Positions 46,171-59,059 of a DNA stretch of 64,000 bases are shown one piece after another. The translations under genes were made by a program, and so were the position numbers. Under the pieces are notes generated by a model, which was not told the DNA's origin, did no database searches, and saw only the letters and a program-made list of their open reading frames with translations. How positions within the stretch are numbered: the first letter of the stretch is position 1; every line of letters begins with the position of its first letter. Origin of the DNA: Oegoconia quadripuncta (lineage: Eukaryota; Arthropoda; Insecta; Lepidoptera; Autostichidae); NCBI GenBank assembly GCA_949316235.1, contig OX438751.1:8208413-8272412 (forward strand), read 5' to 3'.

Positions 46171-48374
46171 TAATTTCCTTTCTTACTTTAATCTTTCACG
46201 GGTTATGTAGATCCAAAGTTTTCCACATAACAATTTTCTTTATAAAAGTAATAAGAAAGAGAACAGTTATTTTCCAGAATTCACGATTATAACAAAAAAG
46301 TGGCCATTTTTATCAACAATTTTGAAATTCTCGGAAATAACAGTAATTAAAGGTTTTTATGTATTATTTATATTTAGCTTTTAGGCTTGTAGAGAGCAGG
46401 CCAGAGCGGTTTTTTTATGCACGACGAATTCGTACTTGACTTGATTTTTTTGATTTAAACTGTATTTAAATCTTAATTTATCCAATGAGGAGCACCCTCA
46501 CTGGATGAAATAAACCCTCCCTTGTATATATATTGTCCACAATCAAAAACCCACTACATACTTCACCCAAGTCATTCAAGATGGAAAAAATTTTCAAAAA
46601 TAATTATATGTAATATTGGTATTAATTTTGAAATCACAGACAGACAATTAAATTTTATTATTTATATAGAAATATATTTCCGTATAAACTGTAATATAAT
46701 TAAGGAATACATAGGCACGTATTCGTGTTAATGAATACCTACATAAGTTGTTAATTAACAAAGTTTAATTAAGGTAACTAATGTAATTTTTATGTTTTTG
46801 TACGGAAGCCGAAAGAGATCGCAAAAATTCTGATTAAATTCTGTTTTAGTTGTTTTTGAGGCTGTCCATTCAATTAATTATACATCTAAATATTAACATT
46901 TAAATAACTAATTAATAATATAATTATGAAGGAGTTGTCATTTTAGAATTAAGTAGGAAAACTAATTAAGACCGAATACTAAATTAATTATCATCCGGAT
47001 GGCCCTTGCCACCGTCAAAGTGCGGGCTATTCTAGAGAACAGCATACCACATGACGATGGGATAACATGGAATATTAGTGAAGTTAGTGTGTAAAAAAAC
47101 ACTTGCTTACGTTAATTAGGTTATTTAAGCAGCAAATTTTTGTTTTTTTACTGTAACTACTTTGTCATGTTGCAAATAAATGAATCATTTATTTACACAG
47201 CTGCTTTGTATACCTGGATATGATCATTGGTTCCTCGGGGATTTTCTAAATTTTCTTACACAAAGTCACTTAGTCATTCAAAGGACACTGTATATACATG
47301 CTTTTAAATTTAAAATAAAGTGAATTATATTTAATTATAATTATATATCATGACGATTTCAAATGTTATTCTTATCACTTACGAAATACAACTTTTTCGA
47401 ATTTGAATTCAATTTACGTTTTTAAAACTTCTAAAGAGGGTGATTGTTCCATCACATACTATATATAGAAACATACCTAATCTGTAAAGTGGACTCTCTT
47501 ATCACAAACTGCATATAATAGTTATTGTTAGCATTACTGGTTGTATAGCAAACTTGAATACTCTGTGGGGAAAACCCTATCAACAGTATTTAGGTGGCAC
47601 TCGTACGTATTAGGTTACATTCCAATTAAATATAGTAGTTAGGTTAGTTTTGATTTTTTTTTTCGTTATATTCACTCCTCTCGGAGAAGACAAAGGGATC
47701 TAAACCCATACAGCCATATCTTATTACTCTTATTTCTTCAGTTTATAAGTCAGTCTCAGTCAAAACAAGTAATTCGTCGTATATAGAGTCTAGTCACGGT
47801 CAAGTCATTCTTCAGTAAAGTGGCAGAATGCTTTACAAAAGATTTTGGCGGCTTCTTGTGGGAACCCGAAAGCTTCGTTACGCACTTTAATTTACACTTC
47901 CCTTCACTTGTACACCATTACTAACTTATGCTGCACAATATTCTGCCGTGATTAAGTTTCAAAAGTCAGAATGCACAAACTATAAGAATTATAAACAAAA
48001 ATGCTACTACGCGCCGAGATCCCGCCAAAAAGCCGGTTAGTTTTGAGCTGTACCCATCGTTTCGTAGAGGGTTCTAGGTTTAAAAATTATGTCTGTTACT
48101 GTTGGTACATGGCACTATAGAGTCAAGCTATTTTTTTCCCAAAGTTTGGTAACAGTTTATTTTCCAAGGTTGCTGGAAATTGTTGTTTCCTAATTTTATA
48201 ATGCTGTACGCGTGGCCACATTCTGGTCCTCAAGAATTCGATGTTTTTCCCATCGACTCGCTAAGAAGAACACAAATTTTTGATCTCCGTCAAAAAACGA
48301 CGCCCGATAATAATGCATCGTCCGATTTCAGTGTTTTATATAATTAACATTAAACTAGGGGAAAGGCTCATGGT
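46171..48374. other. Mostly unassigned
   Basis: AT-rich; 46800-46825 (GAAGCCGAAAGAGATCGC) faintly resembles family G; the family J fragment is at 47190. Confidence 0.4.
47190..47300 (+). repeat. Family J fragment
   Basis: CAGCTGCTTTGTATACCTGG followed by GGTTCCTCGGGGATTTTCTA. Confidence 0.45.
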
Positions 48375-48510
48375 CATTTTGATGAAATTTAATCTTTAAC
48401 ACAGTTGCTTTTTACACATGGATGATATTATTATATTATTTTTTTTGTGGTTTTCTAAATTTTCAATATAAAAATAATTTTATTTGAACATAGTAGTTCC
48501 GTATATTATA
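48375..48510 (+). repeat. Family J copy
   Basis: TTTGATGAAATTTAATCTTT, ACACAGTTGCTTTTTACACA, GGTTTTCTAAATTTTC. Confidence 0.5.
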
Positions 48511-48694
48511 GACTAGAACGCCAAAATTTTTTTTTGTTTTCGTAAGTTTGATTGCGGGATGGTTGTTTATCTATTTTTTAGCCGGGTGCTATGTTTTTGA
48601 CTGCGACTTGTGTGTGTTCAGTCTTTGTCCGGGTTTATCGTACGCGTGGTGTGATTTGAGTGCGGTTTTCTTGTATGTAAGATTTAACTAGATT

Positions 48695-49150
48695 CTTGCC
48701 ATGTTTGATGAAATTTAACTCTAACAAAGTTGCTTTTTATACCTGGATCCTATTATTATACACTGGTCATTATATTAATATTTTAATTGTATTAACTGTG
48801 AAATTTCACAATTTAATCGAGTTTCTGGCAATAACTATCCACGCTAAGGAAATTAATTGGTGACTTCTAATTACAGAATAGTGAAAATTTCATTAAAATC
48901 GGTATAGTACTGTTCGAGTTACTATACAACTAGTTTCTAAAAAACAACTAGGTATCTGTAGAGACTATTTTTGTCTATGCAATGACTATTTTGTTCTACT
49001 TTATATTATATATGACGTACCGACTGTCAAAGTTATGTAGAGATTTACTTGGTGGGTCAATTTTTTTGATGACCAGTGTATTTAGTTCCTCGAGAGTTTT
49101 CTAAATTTCTAACTTAAAGATACTTTTATTTGAACCTATATGTTACTGCT
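48695..49150 (+). repeat. Family J copy split by a MITE
   Basis: TTTGATGAAATTTAACTCTA and AACAAAGTTGCTTTTTATAC before the MITE, TTCCTCGAGAGTTTTCTAAA after it. Removing 48761-49078 plus one TA restores a unit collinear with 48375-48510. Confidence 0.55.
48761..49078. mobile_element. 318-bp MITE with TA target duplication
   Basis: Ends are CACTGGTCAT (48761-48770) and ATGACCAGTG (49069-49078), each flanked by TA. The flanks (about 48695-48758 and 49081-49150) join to give a unit resembling the repeats at 48375-48510 and 47190-47300, so the empty site can be reconstructed. No ORF. A Tc1/mariner-type MITE is most likely. Confidence 0.7.
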
Positions 49151-49909
49151 AGTTATTGAGAGTCGCCTCCAAAGGTAGAGTTTTACAAAAAAAACAGCCG
49201 GATCGAAATCAAACCTCGGAATTAGAAGAGACGATGGGATGAAAAACATGAGATTTCACTGTGTCATTTGTTATTTTCACATTTATGCATGTATGTAGGT
49301 GTGTCGCTAAATGGCTCAAATAAACGAATCTTATTCATATTAAGGTTATAACTGGTTAATTATAGAAATAAAAATAGAATTAGGAGGAAATTAACTTTGC
49401 ACATTCACTGCCTTGAACTTTATTTTGTTTAATTTTTTCGAAGAGAAGCAAAGGAGGAGGTTTTGGCAATAGTTGGGTTAGCTTTATTTGTATCGCATCG
49501 ATTAGAAAATTTATTCTTATCTTTTTTTCCCAATTTCTCAAACATTTTAAGGTGTATGGAACCAAAGGTAATATAGGTAGTCGTAAATGAAATAGAAATT
49601 ACTTCGAATAATTAAGCATTAGATACTTCACTTTCTTGGTATCTCAACAAACGCAGAGTCCGCTAATCGAACGTGCGCAGACGCCAGCACCACAGATAGC
49701 TGCTTACCATTCCATGTTAATTTATCTTCCATACAACGTAGTATACTAGAATATGTTGCTTTCTATCTGATTACAATATTGTAGTCGTGCCTTTTCGCTG
49801 TGCTTCTTCGGCTGTTCTTAGGCAAGTCACATTATCTTTGGGTCGATTCTTGGTTGGATCAAGAAAATAAGCTTTGGTCTGTCTCATTTTACATTGGGTT
49901 AAAAATATT
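49151..49909. other. Nothing recognised
   Basis: AT-rich spacer; one short frame without a domain. Confidence 0.5.
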
Positions 49910-50570
49910 ATAACGAACTATGGAGACGGCGATGCTCGGTCTTCCACTAAGAGATCGAATCAGGAATAAGAAAATCCGTAGAATATTGAACTCCATAGAC
50001 GTAGTTGAAGTAGCAATCAATCCCGCCTCCACACTCCTCCCACTTTAACTCCTATAAGCTATAGGATCGACAGTGGTACTCGATACGGCGCGGGCGCCTA
50101 CTGAAGGTAGACGGTGCCCTATGTGACTCTATTGCTACCTTGGACCCCAGACTAATTTAAGAAAGAAATAGGGTGTGTAAGAAAAAAGGTTTCCCACTTC
50201 CCCCCTTGGCAAATGGGAGTGTAGCCAATGAAATGTAACATGGGCCATCCCTATGGGGAAGGTGGCGGTTAAAGTTGCAGTGGACAAGAAACAGCTCGTA
50301 GGACTGATGACCATTGTAGCATAAATAAATCGTTCATTTGCGATAAATTTGGTACACTAAGGTTGGACTTGCGTAGAGAGGATCTCACTTTTAACCATTT
50401 CGGCATGCAAAATTTAATATAGAATTTCTACATAAAATAACCTACCTGAATAATGAAGACATAATAAAAGTCGCAGCAAGTCGCTGGATGCAGGCCGCTT
50501 CCAACCGCTATAAAAATCTTTGGGGGAGGCTCTGATCAGTAGTGGGCAGGACGCCTGATATCAATGATGC
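49910..50570 (+). mobile_element. RTE-like LINE remnants in two blocks
   Basis: 49918-50010 reads ETAMLGLPLRDRIRNKKIRR, the same conserved block as at 13490. 50440-50570 holds CGCAGCAAGTCGCTGGATGC (SRWMQA block) and the 3' end. The 300 bp between is A/G-rich and eroded. Order and strand are as in an intact LINE tail. Confidence 0.65.
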
Positions 50571-51365
50571 TGGTGAAAAACGTTTTAAATTTTCCTTGAA
50601 GTCTTAACTTATTTAATGATTGAATTGACAGATGTAACGTCGTTAGTAGATTAGATATTTTTGATCGCAGATCGTCAATATAACTAGTTCTTATTATAAG
50701 CACTATATCCGTTCAACTGTTCCTAATTACACCTTGGCTGACATCTTGGAAAAAGAATTTGTGTCTCCTTATATTTTTTACTTACGCTAAGTACTTACCT
50801 AACTGTTTAAGTTAAGCGGTAAACTGATGATCCACCGTTAGTCTGCGCACGCGATGTCATCCGCGACATTAAATTCTATAACCGGACTCACGGATACATT
50901 GACTTCCTTTTTGTTACGCCGGCATACCTTCGCCCTTTATTAATAACAGGTCATTAATTACACTCTTTGATCAATCTTCGAGTTGTCTCGAGGCGATATT
51001 GAGAATATAAAAGGTTCAATTATAACAAAACGTGGCTAATTTCAATCAAATAATACCACTAATTAACTGACAACGGCGATGCTTTGTGTAGACCGCCTAA
51101 TAAATGACTCAATTGATGTTGTTAATAGCCGGGGCTTTGCGAGCTCATTATAACCGAATCATTCTGGGTTCACGACCAGTCACGACACCTAGACTTGGCT
51201 ATCGATGTTTGAATCGCCGGACGATTTCTAAACTTCTTAATACGGCGGGTTGCAGCTCTATCATAACGCTAGAGACCGATTTAAAACCTTAATGAAGAGT
51301 TAAAAGAATTGATTTGAGGTCGACATTTAAAATATTTCACTTTTCACATCAATATAAAAGGTCAC
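50571..51365. other. Nothing certain
   Basis: ACGGCGATGCTTTGTGTAGA near 51072 weakly resembles the RAMLCVSLRD block of the LINE tails; the rest is unassigned. Confidence 0.35.
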
Positions 51366-51402
51366 TATTGTGATTACTTGAATCACTCAAGTAATCACAA
51401 TA
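51366..51402. repeat. Perfect 16-bp hairpin, 5-base loop
   Basis: TATTGTGATTACTTGA (51366-51381) and its exact reverse complement (51387-51402) flank ATCAC. It lies at the tail edge of the reversed SINE-A copy at 51405-51610. Confidence 0.85.
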
Positions 51403-51404
51403 CA

Positions 51405-51610
51405 TCGGTAAATATTTCGGAAACTTGTCTTGCATACATCCACTAAATCTAGTTCTAAATCAAGCAAAGTATGTACCTACTATGGGTACTAGATAATAGA
51501 TAAATATAGGGGTACATAAATGACTGAGGAAATGATCGTATTTATCATGCAAACATTTATCTTTAGCGGGATTCGAACTCGCAACCGTTTGTTTCGAACT
51601 ATATCAATCC
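51405..51610 (-). mobile_element. SINE-A, nearly full, reversed
   Basis: Tail region CTAGTTCTAAATCAAGCAAA, body, then reversed B box GGGATTCGAAC and CGCAACCGTTTGTTTCG. Confidence 0.75.
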
Positions 51611-51614
51611 AAAC

Positions 51615-51850
51615 TATAGAGGTTTACTAGTATCCACCGAAGTCCCACTATCTACCTCCCGGCTCCATCATCAGATTCTCATGACTAAGTGTAATGCTCT
51701 CAAAACAAACCACATCAGCCTAAATTTAAGGCGTGTATTGTGGCCATTGAAGAGTTCCACTATCCACCTCCCGGCTTCATCACGAGATCACCTCGATGAT
51801 GCTAAATTATTATACTGTAATTCGAACTACATTCACATGCAAAATTTTAA
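51615..51850 (+). repeat. Direct repeat around a CACCTCCCGGCT word
   Basis: CCCACTATCTACCTCCCGGC (about 51643) and TCCACTATCCACCTCCCGGC (about 51755) both run into a TC-ATCA-C/AGAT stretch. The short frame here is not convincing as a gene. Confidence 0.45.
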
Positions 51851-52639
51851 ATCGATACTATAATTAGAAGTGAGTTAAAATCGACTTCATAAGAATTTTT
51901 TACATACCTAATTAATTACAAAAAAGTTAACAAAATTTAATGTGTTACCTTTTCGCTATTTTACATTTCAAAGCCCAAATTTAATATACTTTTTTAATTG
52001 TAATATGAATTTAATGAGCAACAATAAATAATATGACACGAATAATGAATAGGCCAATCGGGATGTTAATCGAAAGGTCGCTCATTACTGACTCATTAGG
52101 TCTACCCGGAGGCCACGAATGATGTCAATTTACCTAACGGACCTTCTTAAACTAATTAAAGTACAATCTCGGTTTGTTTTCTTAAAGTTTCAGCTTTTTC
52201 CTTCTTTTCTATAATTACTACACGTGTTTTGAAGATTTCTGAGAAAACGTAATTTTTTTTTATGATCAAATGTTTTTTTTGTGGATCAAACGTTGGATGT
52301 TTATGGGCAAATGCATCGGTGATGGGTTTTTTCATCGTTGCAGTGACATTGATGGACACGGGACCTGGTTAGCGGGCCAGTGGAGCAGCGGGGGTCTCGG
52401 GAGGAATGCGAGTTTGTGACGACACCGAGATTTACTATTGGAATGCTGAAATTAATAGTTTAAACAAACTTTAAGACAATTGCGTAGGTGAACAAAAAAA
52501 AATTAGAAAGGCGAGATGAGTGGCTGGTGTATTGCTGAGTCCTTACCTTTCATTATTTTTCTGTTTTTTTTTTAATTTACTAACTAATTTTGTGATGAAT
52601 ATCTTTTTATTTATTTATCAAATGTACCTAATTACTTAT
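51851..52639. other. Nothing recognised
   Basis: AT-rich, with a GC-richer patch at 52350-52430 (GGAGCAGCGGGGGTCTCGGG). Confidence 0.45.
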
Positions 52640-52860
52640 TAAAAAACTTTCATAAATCATCAAAATACACCAAAAAACTGTGCAAAACCTAAATATCTTC
52701 GAAATGGGTTTACGAATTTTAGAAAAAATGGCTAAGAACCTGCCTCCTAGTGTCTTTAATTTTAATTTAAAAAACCCGCACTCAAGTCGGACCACACATT
52801 ACTGAGATACGTCCAAACAAAGAACGGACACACACATATAGCGCCCACAAACATAATATG
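52640..52860 (+). repeat. Family H copy
   Basis: AATATCTTCGAAATGGGTTT, AACCCGCACTCAAGTCGGAC, GAGATACGTCCAAACAAAGA. Confidence 0.5.
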
Positions 52861-52974
52861 TTATGTGTTATTTTATAACACCCGTCATTGATAGTCGGGG
52901 GATTAAAAATAAATACTTTGAGAAATGAGTAGGTATCTCGTGATTGTGCCAGTTTAATTTAAACATACATACTT

Positions 52975-53180
52975 TACGACCTTTATCCCAAATGGGGTGG
53001 TCAGAGGTATCCCAAACATTAGCGTTTGGGTGTTCCTAACATTAAAAGTTAATTGCTTGAAACAACATCCACGGTTCAAATTTCGAAATATACAGAAATG
53101 TTAAACATGTCGAGATGTTTTTTGGTAGTCCCTTAGACGCCTTTAATAACACCCACGGGAAGAGTCGGGTTGGCTATATT
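52975..53180 (-). repeat. Family E copy, reversed
   Basis: ACCTTTATCCCAAATGGGGT, ACATCCACGGTTCAAATTTC, then ACCCACGGGAAGAGTCGGGT. Confidence 0.7.
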
Positions 53181-54663
53181 CCTTTTACGTAGGTACCGAA
53201 ACTACGGCTAGTCTGTAAATAAATCCAAAATAGTAAATTAGACGAAACTACGTCGACGCATTTTTTTTATAGTTTTTGTGTAGAGTACACATTAAACGTT
53301 CTATCGAGACATCATGGCAATATATAAAACTGGAACTGGTTTGTGATACTCACAAATACTTTTGTGAGTTTAAAAAAATTATAATTATCAAAATAGGTCC
53401 TCGACGATTTATGATCGTAGGTGATATCAATATTTAAAGAATTCGCTGCGATATAGTTCCGTAATGCTAGAATCCTCACAGAGGAATTCAGGTTTTTTGA
53501 TAATGTCAGAAAATTGTACCAAATAGTGTTCAAAGAAAAAAAAATTTCTTTAAAATCGTGACGTGATGCTAGATTCCTCATTATTCATACTCAGATACCA
53601 TTTAACCTATGATTACCACTTGCAGGTACGCAATTGTTCCTTTCACATCGTAAAGAAAAATAAAAAAATTGGCGCGGTGGAGGCGAAATATGTAATATAC
53701 ATATATGAGATCTAATTAAAATAGTGTAAAAAATTTTTAGAGATCGATAAGTACCTACATGACAATAATCACATTTAAGAAAAATAGACGTGTAATTTGA
53801 ATTTTTATATGCGAGTGGTTAATTTTAATTGAAGTTAATTTAAAACGCCTATAAGGTTTGGCACCAACTTGACAAGCGAATCTGGACACACGTGAAATCA
53901 CACCTAAGTAACATTTGTTATTTCGTAAACTCAGAACATTGAGATTTTTGGGCGTATCCAGATAATGCTCAATACTCTTTGAATTATTCATTCACAGAGT
54001 GTAGACATACACCCCAAAGCGATCATGCTTCATATTTCTCAGGCATACATAATTTCTTAGGTAATCAAGAAATTATTAAAATGGCTTTTATTTGTTTAAA
54101 ATAAAACTCAAACAGTGTTTTTCCTGTACAAAGTTACCTAAGGCCCAGTAAAACAAGGATTATGATGGTTTAGCAAATCTCTGATAATAACAACCGTTTC
54201 CAAACCGCGTCCATAAATATAGGGAGGCAACTTGTTGCTCCGACAGATACTAGTGTAGTGACTAATAAATCACATTATAATCGCGGATAGTGACCTGACA
54301 TTAGCTTGAAATCAAATATCATACACTCAAATTATATACACATTAAACTCTACTATATAATCCATACTTTAGGCATATTTGCATAATAGTTATAAAAATC
54401 AACGGTAAGGTGGTTACAGTGGTTACGCTCAGACCGCAGGAGGAATGAATTTGTGGGTCCATTTTCAATTATCAGTACACGCAAAGTGCTCGTAAACTAT
54501 CGCTTTGTCACTTTTACTCCCTTTGAGACTGAGCAGCGTTACCAATAGACTTCGATGACGAGAATAGTTTGCGTACTCACAATAACCCCACGGGTACAGT
54601 CGATAGGGCTGCACAATCTAGCCGCGCGAGGCAACAGGAAAATTTTAAGCGTAGCGAGACCAG
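53181..54663. other. Nothing recognised
   Basis: AT-rich DNA; the frame at 53312-53581 has no domain. Confidence 0.5.
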
Positions 54664-54810
54664 CCCTTAGATTACGTAACTTCATCGGTATCGTTATCGA
54701 TTACGTTGACCAATGAAAAACCGTCAAATTGCCGAGCGAGCGATGGACCAACCAATCAAATGTCAGAACGTAATCGATGACGATAACGATGAAATTATGT
54801 AATAGAACCC
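54664..54810. mobile_element. Short MITE-like inverted repeat
   Basis: Arms 54667-54707 and 54767-54807 pair at about 35 of 41 positions; the inner ends ATCGATTACGTT / AACGTAATCGAT are exact. The centre of about 60 bp is unpaired. This looks like a small non-autonomous DNA element; target duplication is unclear. Confidence 0.6.
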
Positions 54811-56399
54811 CTGGGGTCTTTCGCGCTAAGTTTGAACGAAAACTAAAGCATAACCAAAAACGTTACGTTAAGTACATTTCGTATCCCGCTAATCATTTGA
54901 ACGGAAATTAGAATAGTATTTTTTAATACTCGTGGTTTTTCGTTTGGTTTTACATTTGCTAACGTCAACGATTTAATCGTTCAGAAAAAATAACGCGATA
55001 CTATTTTTTACATCAGATAATCCAAATGTAAACCAAAACCAAAAACTAGCTCGATTGGCCCTTGCTGTGCTTAGGCTAGAAGTGTTATGCCAACATTTAC
55101 TATCAAAGGAAGCGACAAGAATCTCTCTAAATGTGAGCTAAAACAATCCTACCCAACCCTACAAGTATGAAAATTGCTGCATGAAAATCGTTATTCGTGT
55201 CTAGCACCTGTATTTCACTATCAGCCTGTTATCGTCCATTGCTGGACAATCCTTTCTCAACAAAATACTCAGCTATCCGCGTCTAGACACTTCCGGCCAC
55301 ATTTTTCAGTGAATCCACTACGCAACGTCATAATGATTATGGCTAAATTGCGTAATGCCACACGGTCATGATCATCGACACCATGCTTCTACTTCAGCAT
55401 ATTTATTCTGTATACGATAGCGATAACCTCGGTTCTTCAACGAATTTCCTCATCTCCGAGCAAAGACCTATCCATAGCTCGCTGAGGAAGTTAGAAACTG
55501 TGGATCGGGCCTGCGTAGTCTACATTCTCCATTTGAATTTAAGGCCCGGTAATTAGTTTATGTGGTACTATTTATCATCATTTCTAAACTAGTTATGTCT
55601 GATCAGATCACGCTTCAACGCCGCTGTGACTGACGCGTTAAAACTTATATTATAACGTCCGACGGGATAATAAGCGGCAGTGAGTGACCTCGTACACGTC
55701 ACATTCACATTGATAGACTGACTGATGCAATAACAGACAGACCGTTGCCAGGTGGTCTCAGACATTGACATTGTGGTGATCGACTATACGATTACATATA
55801 TATTGCAAATTATATGTATATGGTTTTGAGAAATTACCCAGAAACCGGGGCTCCTCAAAAAATTGTATAATTAACTGATGTAATCGATTTATAAAATAAT
55901 TTTGACCGATCGCTGGTATAGTACATGGTAAAAATTTTATTTTTAATGGCAACTCTCATCAAGGAATTGGAAATCCCCGGAGAATATAATTTGTAAATCA
56001 TAACCACAGATATTTAAAACGTCGTGTTTTTTTTTTGTAATACCTAATGATAAAACCAATCTGCTAAGCAAGATTAGAACTTTGGAGTTTGATAGAAACT
56101 AATAAATAGTGTTTAACATAATAGTGACAGATGCAATTAAATTGTGTTAAATAACAAACAACTTTACAATCTATGTAGAGTTACGTAATAGGCACCTACG
56201 TTTACAATGATAGAGCATCTGAACGATTTTCCTGTACTTGAAGAGCGAACACAGCCATGGGCATTGATTATAAAAACCGTCCTAGGCAAACGTCCAAATG
56301 CCAACATTACCGTATGGCACCTCTGGTTCCGGTCACAAAGCATTTGAGAGCAAAGCAAACATCGCGGACATAAATCTAGAAGTTGTAATGAAGCGTTAT
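54811..56399. other. Mostly unassigned
   Basis: Contains a loose inverted pair (TTTTACATTTG near 54949, CAAATGTAAA near 55022) and the eroded LINE end at 55200. Confidence 0.4.
55200..55345 (-). mobile_element. RTE-like 3' end fragment, eroded
   Basis: ATCAGCCTGTTATCGTCCAT and TGCTGGACAATCC resemble the 3' segment of the other copies. Confidence 0.4.
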
Positions 56400-56520
56400 A
56401 GGTACGATAATAAAGCTAAATTGATTAGCGGTGGTCCCGCGCAGGTAGACCGCATTCCGGACGACCCCACCCTACCCGCACCCCGTTGCCCCCCGCGCGC
56501 CATCTGAGCCGGGACATGGG
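56400..56520. promoter_or_regulatory. GC-rich block
   Basis: GGTGGTCCCGCGCAGGTAGA and GCACCCCGTTGCCCCCCGCG. No repeat match. Confidence 0.2.
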
Positions 56521-56885
56521 AATGTTTGTCATAATGTTAAACGCAGGTTAGGGTTAATAAAAAGTGTGACACACAACTAACTACGACGTCAGAAATGTCT
56601 TCGTAAAGTCTCCCTTTCGAATATTAACAAAATTAAAACAAACGATAAAGCGATATTAAATCTCCTAGTTTTAATGCTTTTGCGCACTGTATTAGAAGAA
56701 AATCGACATTTAAGTATGTAGTACTTATTTAATACAAACTTAGAAGATTGCACGAACTATAAACTTCATGCAATACCTACCTAGACGAGTTGCCTATTCT
56801 GGTGATTATCAAATCACGGCATGACTAGTTCTCTACTTTCCTTCTCAATTTCACTTACTATGTACTCATAGTTCTGCAATCTGCA

Positions 56886-56919
56886 AGCAATCTGAACTGA
56901 TACTTCAGTTCAGATTGCT
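56886..56919. repeat. Perfect 15-bp hairpin, 4-base loop
   Basis: AGCAATCTGAACTGA (56886-56900) is exactly inverted at 56905-56919 around TACT. No transposon ends are evident. Confidence 0.85.
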
Positions 56920-57929
56920 CTCAAATAATATGGTAAATAAATCAGGTTGTTTCATATTTTGTGTATAAAAAAATTACATTGTTAGCTTTAAAGAATAGTC
57001 ATGGGGAAGTAACGTCATGTCGTGAATCGCTCTTAGCCATTAGATAATATGATTTCGAAAAATCGTGCTTAATCGTATTATATTTGAACATATCATTCGT
57101 TACCATGCACGAATTAGTTTTCGTAATAATCCACAGTATATACACGTTATTAGGATAGGAACTAAACGAGGTCGTTCTCCCATTTGGCGCTCTACCAGAA
57201 TTGTAAGTTACGCGACTGTAGAATTACCTGTAACAAAAACAAATAAAATTTTATTATATGTTCCTTTAGGTATTGTAAATAGAATGCGTGTGTAATTAGA
57301 TTTTTATCGCAGCCATATCTTTTAATTAAAAGCGATGACACAAGGGAAGATGACAAAGATAAGATATGTACTGTAATAAACAGCGTAAGATAGGATTAAC
57401 AGGTAATCCCTAGCTCATAAGAGATTACCAACTGGATTGACTTTAAATTATCATTTGCTTACTTTTATTACTAAATGAAAATGAAAGGACCAAAGTGAAA
57501 GATAGTTACAATTAAATATTTAATCTACAACCCTAGAACCGTGACTAGAACGTAGATAGACCATTTATAAATCACATATGTATACGTAACTATATAACGT
57601 ATAATGACCGCCTATAATCTATTTGTGCATGCGCATGACTAAAGGCCAGGTGTAAATAAGCGTAAAATTAATATCAGACGAGGAATCAAATTACTTTTCA
57701 TGTTTATTTTATATTATTTATAACTACGTAGTCGTTGCTACAGATGTAAATCTGTACTCGGATTAAAGTGCAATAACTCATACTAGTGGGAGAAGAAACG
57801 AGAGTTTTCACTTACAATATTATGAAAATGATGTCATAGATATTTTAACGAGGTGTGATCAGCGGATGAATAATGTACAGTGTCATTAGTTACTCGATTA
57901 TTGAATAAACGTCCTTGCGTTATATTTAT
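56920..57929. other. Nothing recognised
   Basis: AT-rich spacer; the frame at 57065-57295 shows no domain. Confidence 0.5.
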
Positions 57930-58640
57930 TTTACTGTGTTTCGACGGCGTAGTTACCATTTTATTGAGAGAGCGGGAGGCTGCGTGGGCGCATGTGTACC
58001 TACCAGCTATAAATTTTAATACGGCCGGTAATAAAAATACAACTAACACATTTCCTACACTTTGATTTGACCTGTTTACACAGATCAAAGCTGAAGGAAT
58101 AAAGTTTATCAAATCTTCCATCATAACTTTGTAAATTCGGAGAATTTATAATGACCTAGTTTTTTCGCTGCGTATGTTTATAATCGCCACTCGCAGATGG
58201 CTTGTGCTTTGCCGAGGTGCTCTACGACCCGCGAGAGCGCAATGTGTGGAGCTTACATTATAATGACAGCTTAATGAGAGACGTGCAGGCGTGCGAACAG
58301 CTGATAATAACAAGTCAATTGGTTGACACGTCGGTAGCTAATTGCAAATTATAACACGGGTTGCTTTAATACAGACGCGATCGGATCGCAAATGAGTGTA
58401 ATGTAGTAGTGTCGTACGAGGCGGCGGCGCCGGGCCGACTTCCCTCGCGTGATGGCATCCCGGCCTCATGAATGAACACCGATCGGAGTTCCATTCAACC
58501 AGTTTGGTCGCGCACTATTTAATCTTATCTAGTACACGGTTTCGTATCGAAACGCCACGTGAACTTAGAAACGACAAGCGACGACCATCCGGCGAGCGTC
58601 GTACCACAAAAACTGACCGTTGCCCGTCTCTGATGAGTTT
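57930..58640. promoter_or_regulatory. GC-rich cluster
   Basis: 58060-58200 is ordinary AT-rich DNA; 58200-58640 is GC-richer with GGCGGCGGCGCCGGGCCGAC, GGTAGCTAATTGCAAATTAT and GTACACGGTTTCG. Frames here show no domain. Confidence 0.25.
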
Positions 58641-59059
58641 CCTCTCTCCATTCACACCTTTTTATGGGTTTTTTTCGTGAATGAAGTCGTGTTCGGGATA
58701 ATTATTGAATTTCGACGATTCGTTACGAATATCGATGAGCCGGAAGCCTATCGCGCGGGTGATTGCGTCGGGTGATCAAATTCCAACGTTCAGAAAGTAA
58801 TTTTATGGTTTTTAAACTGAATTTTTAGTCCGATCGAAAATTATGGGATGATATTGGAAAACGTTTGAGTGGTTCATTAACACCATTTTAGACTGTAGGT
58901 CTTATCATGAATATATTTCCAGGGTCTTGACATACTGCAATTGAACTTTTCGAATCCGAAATGCCTTGTAAATCATTTACCTCTACCTTCACTACTAAAC
59001 CTTTCAAACATTTGTAGTTTCAAAAAATATTTAGAGGAAACGATTTTCACAATGTAATG

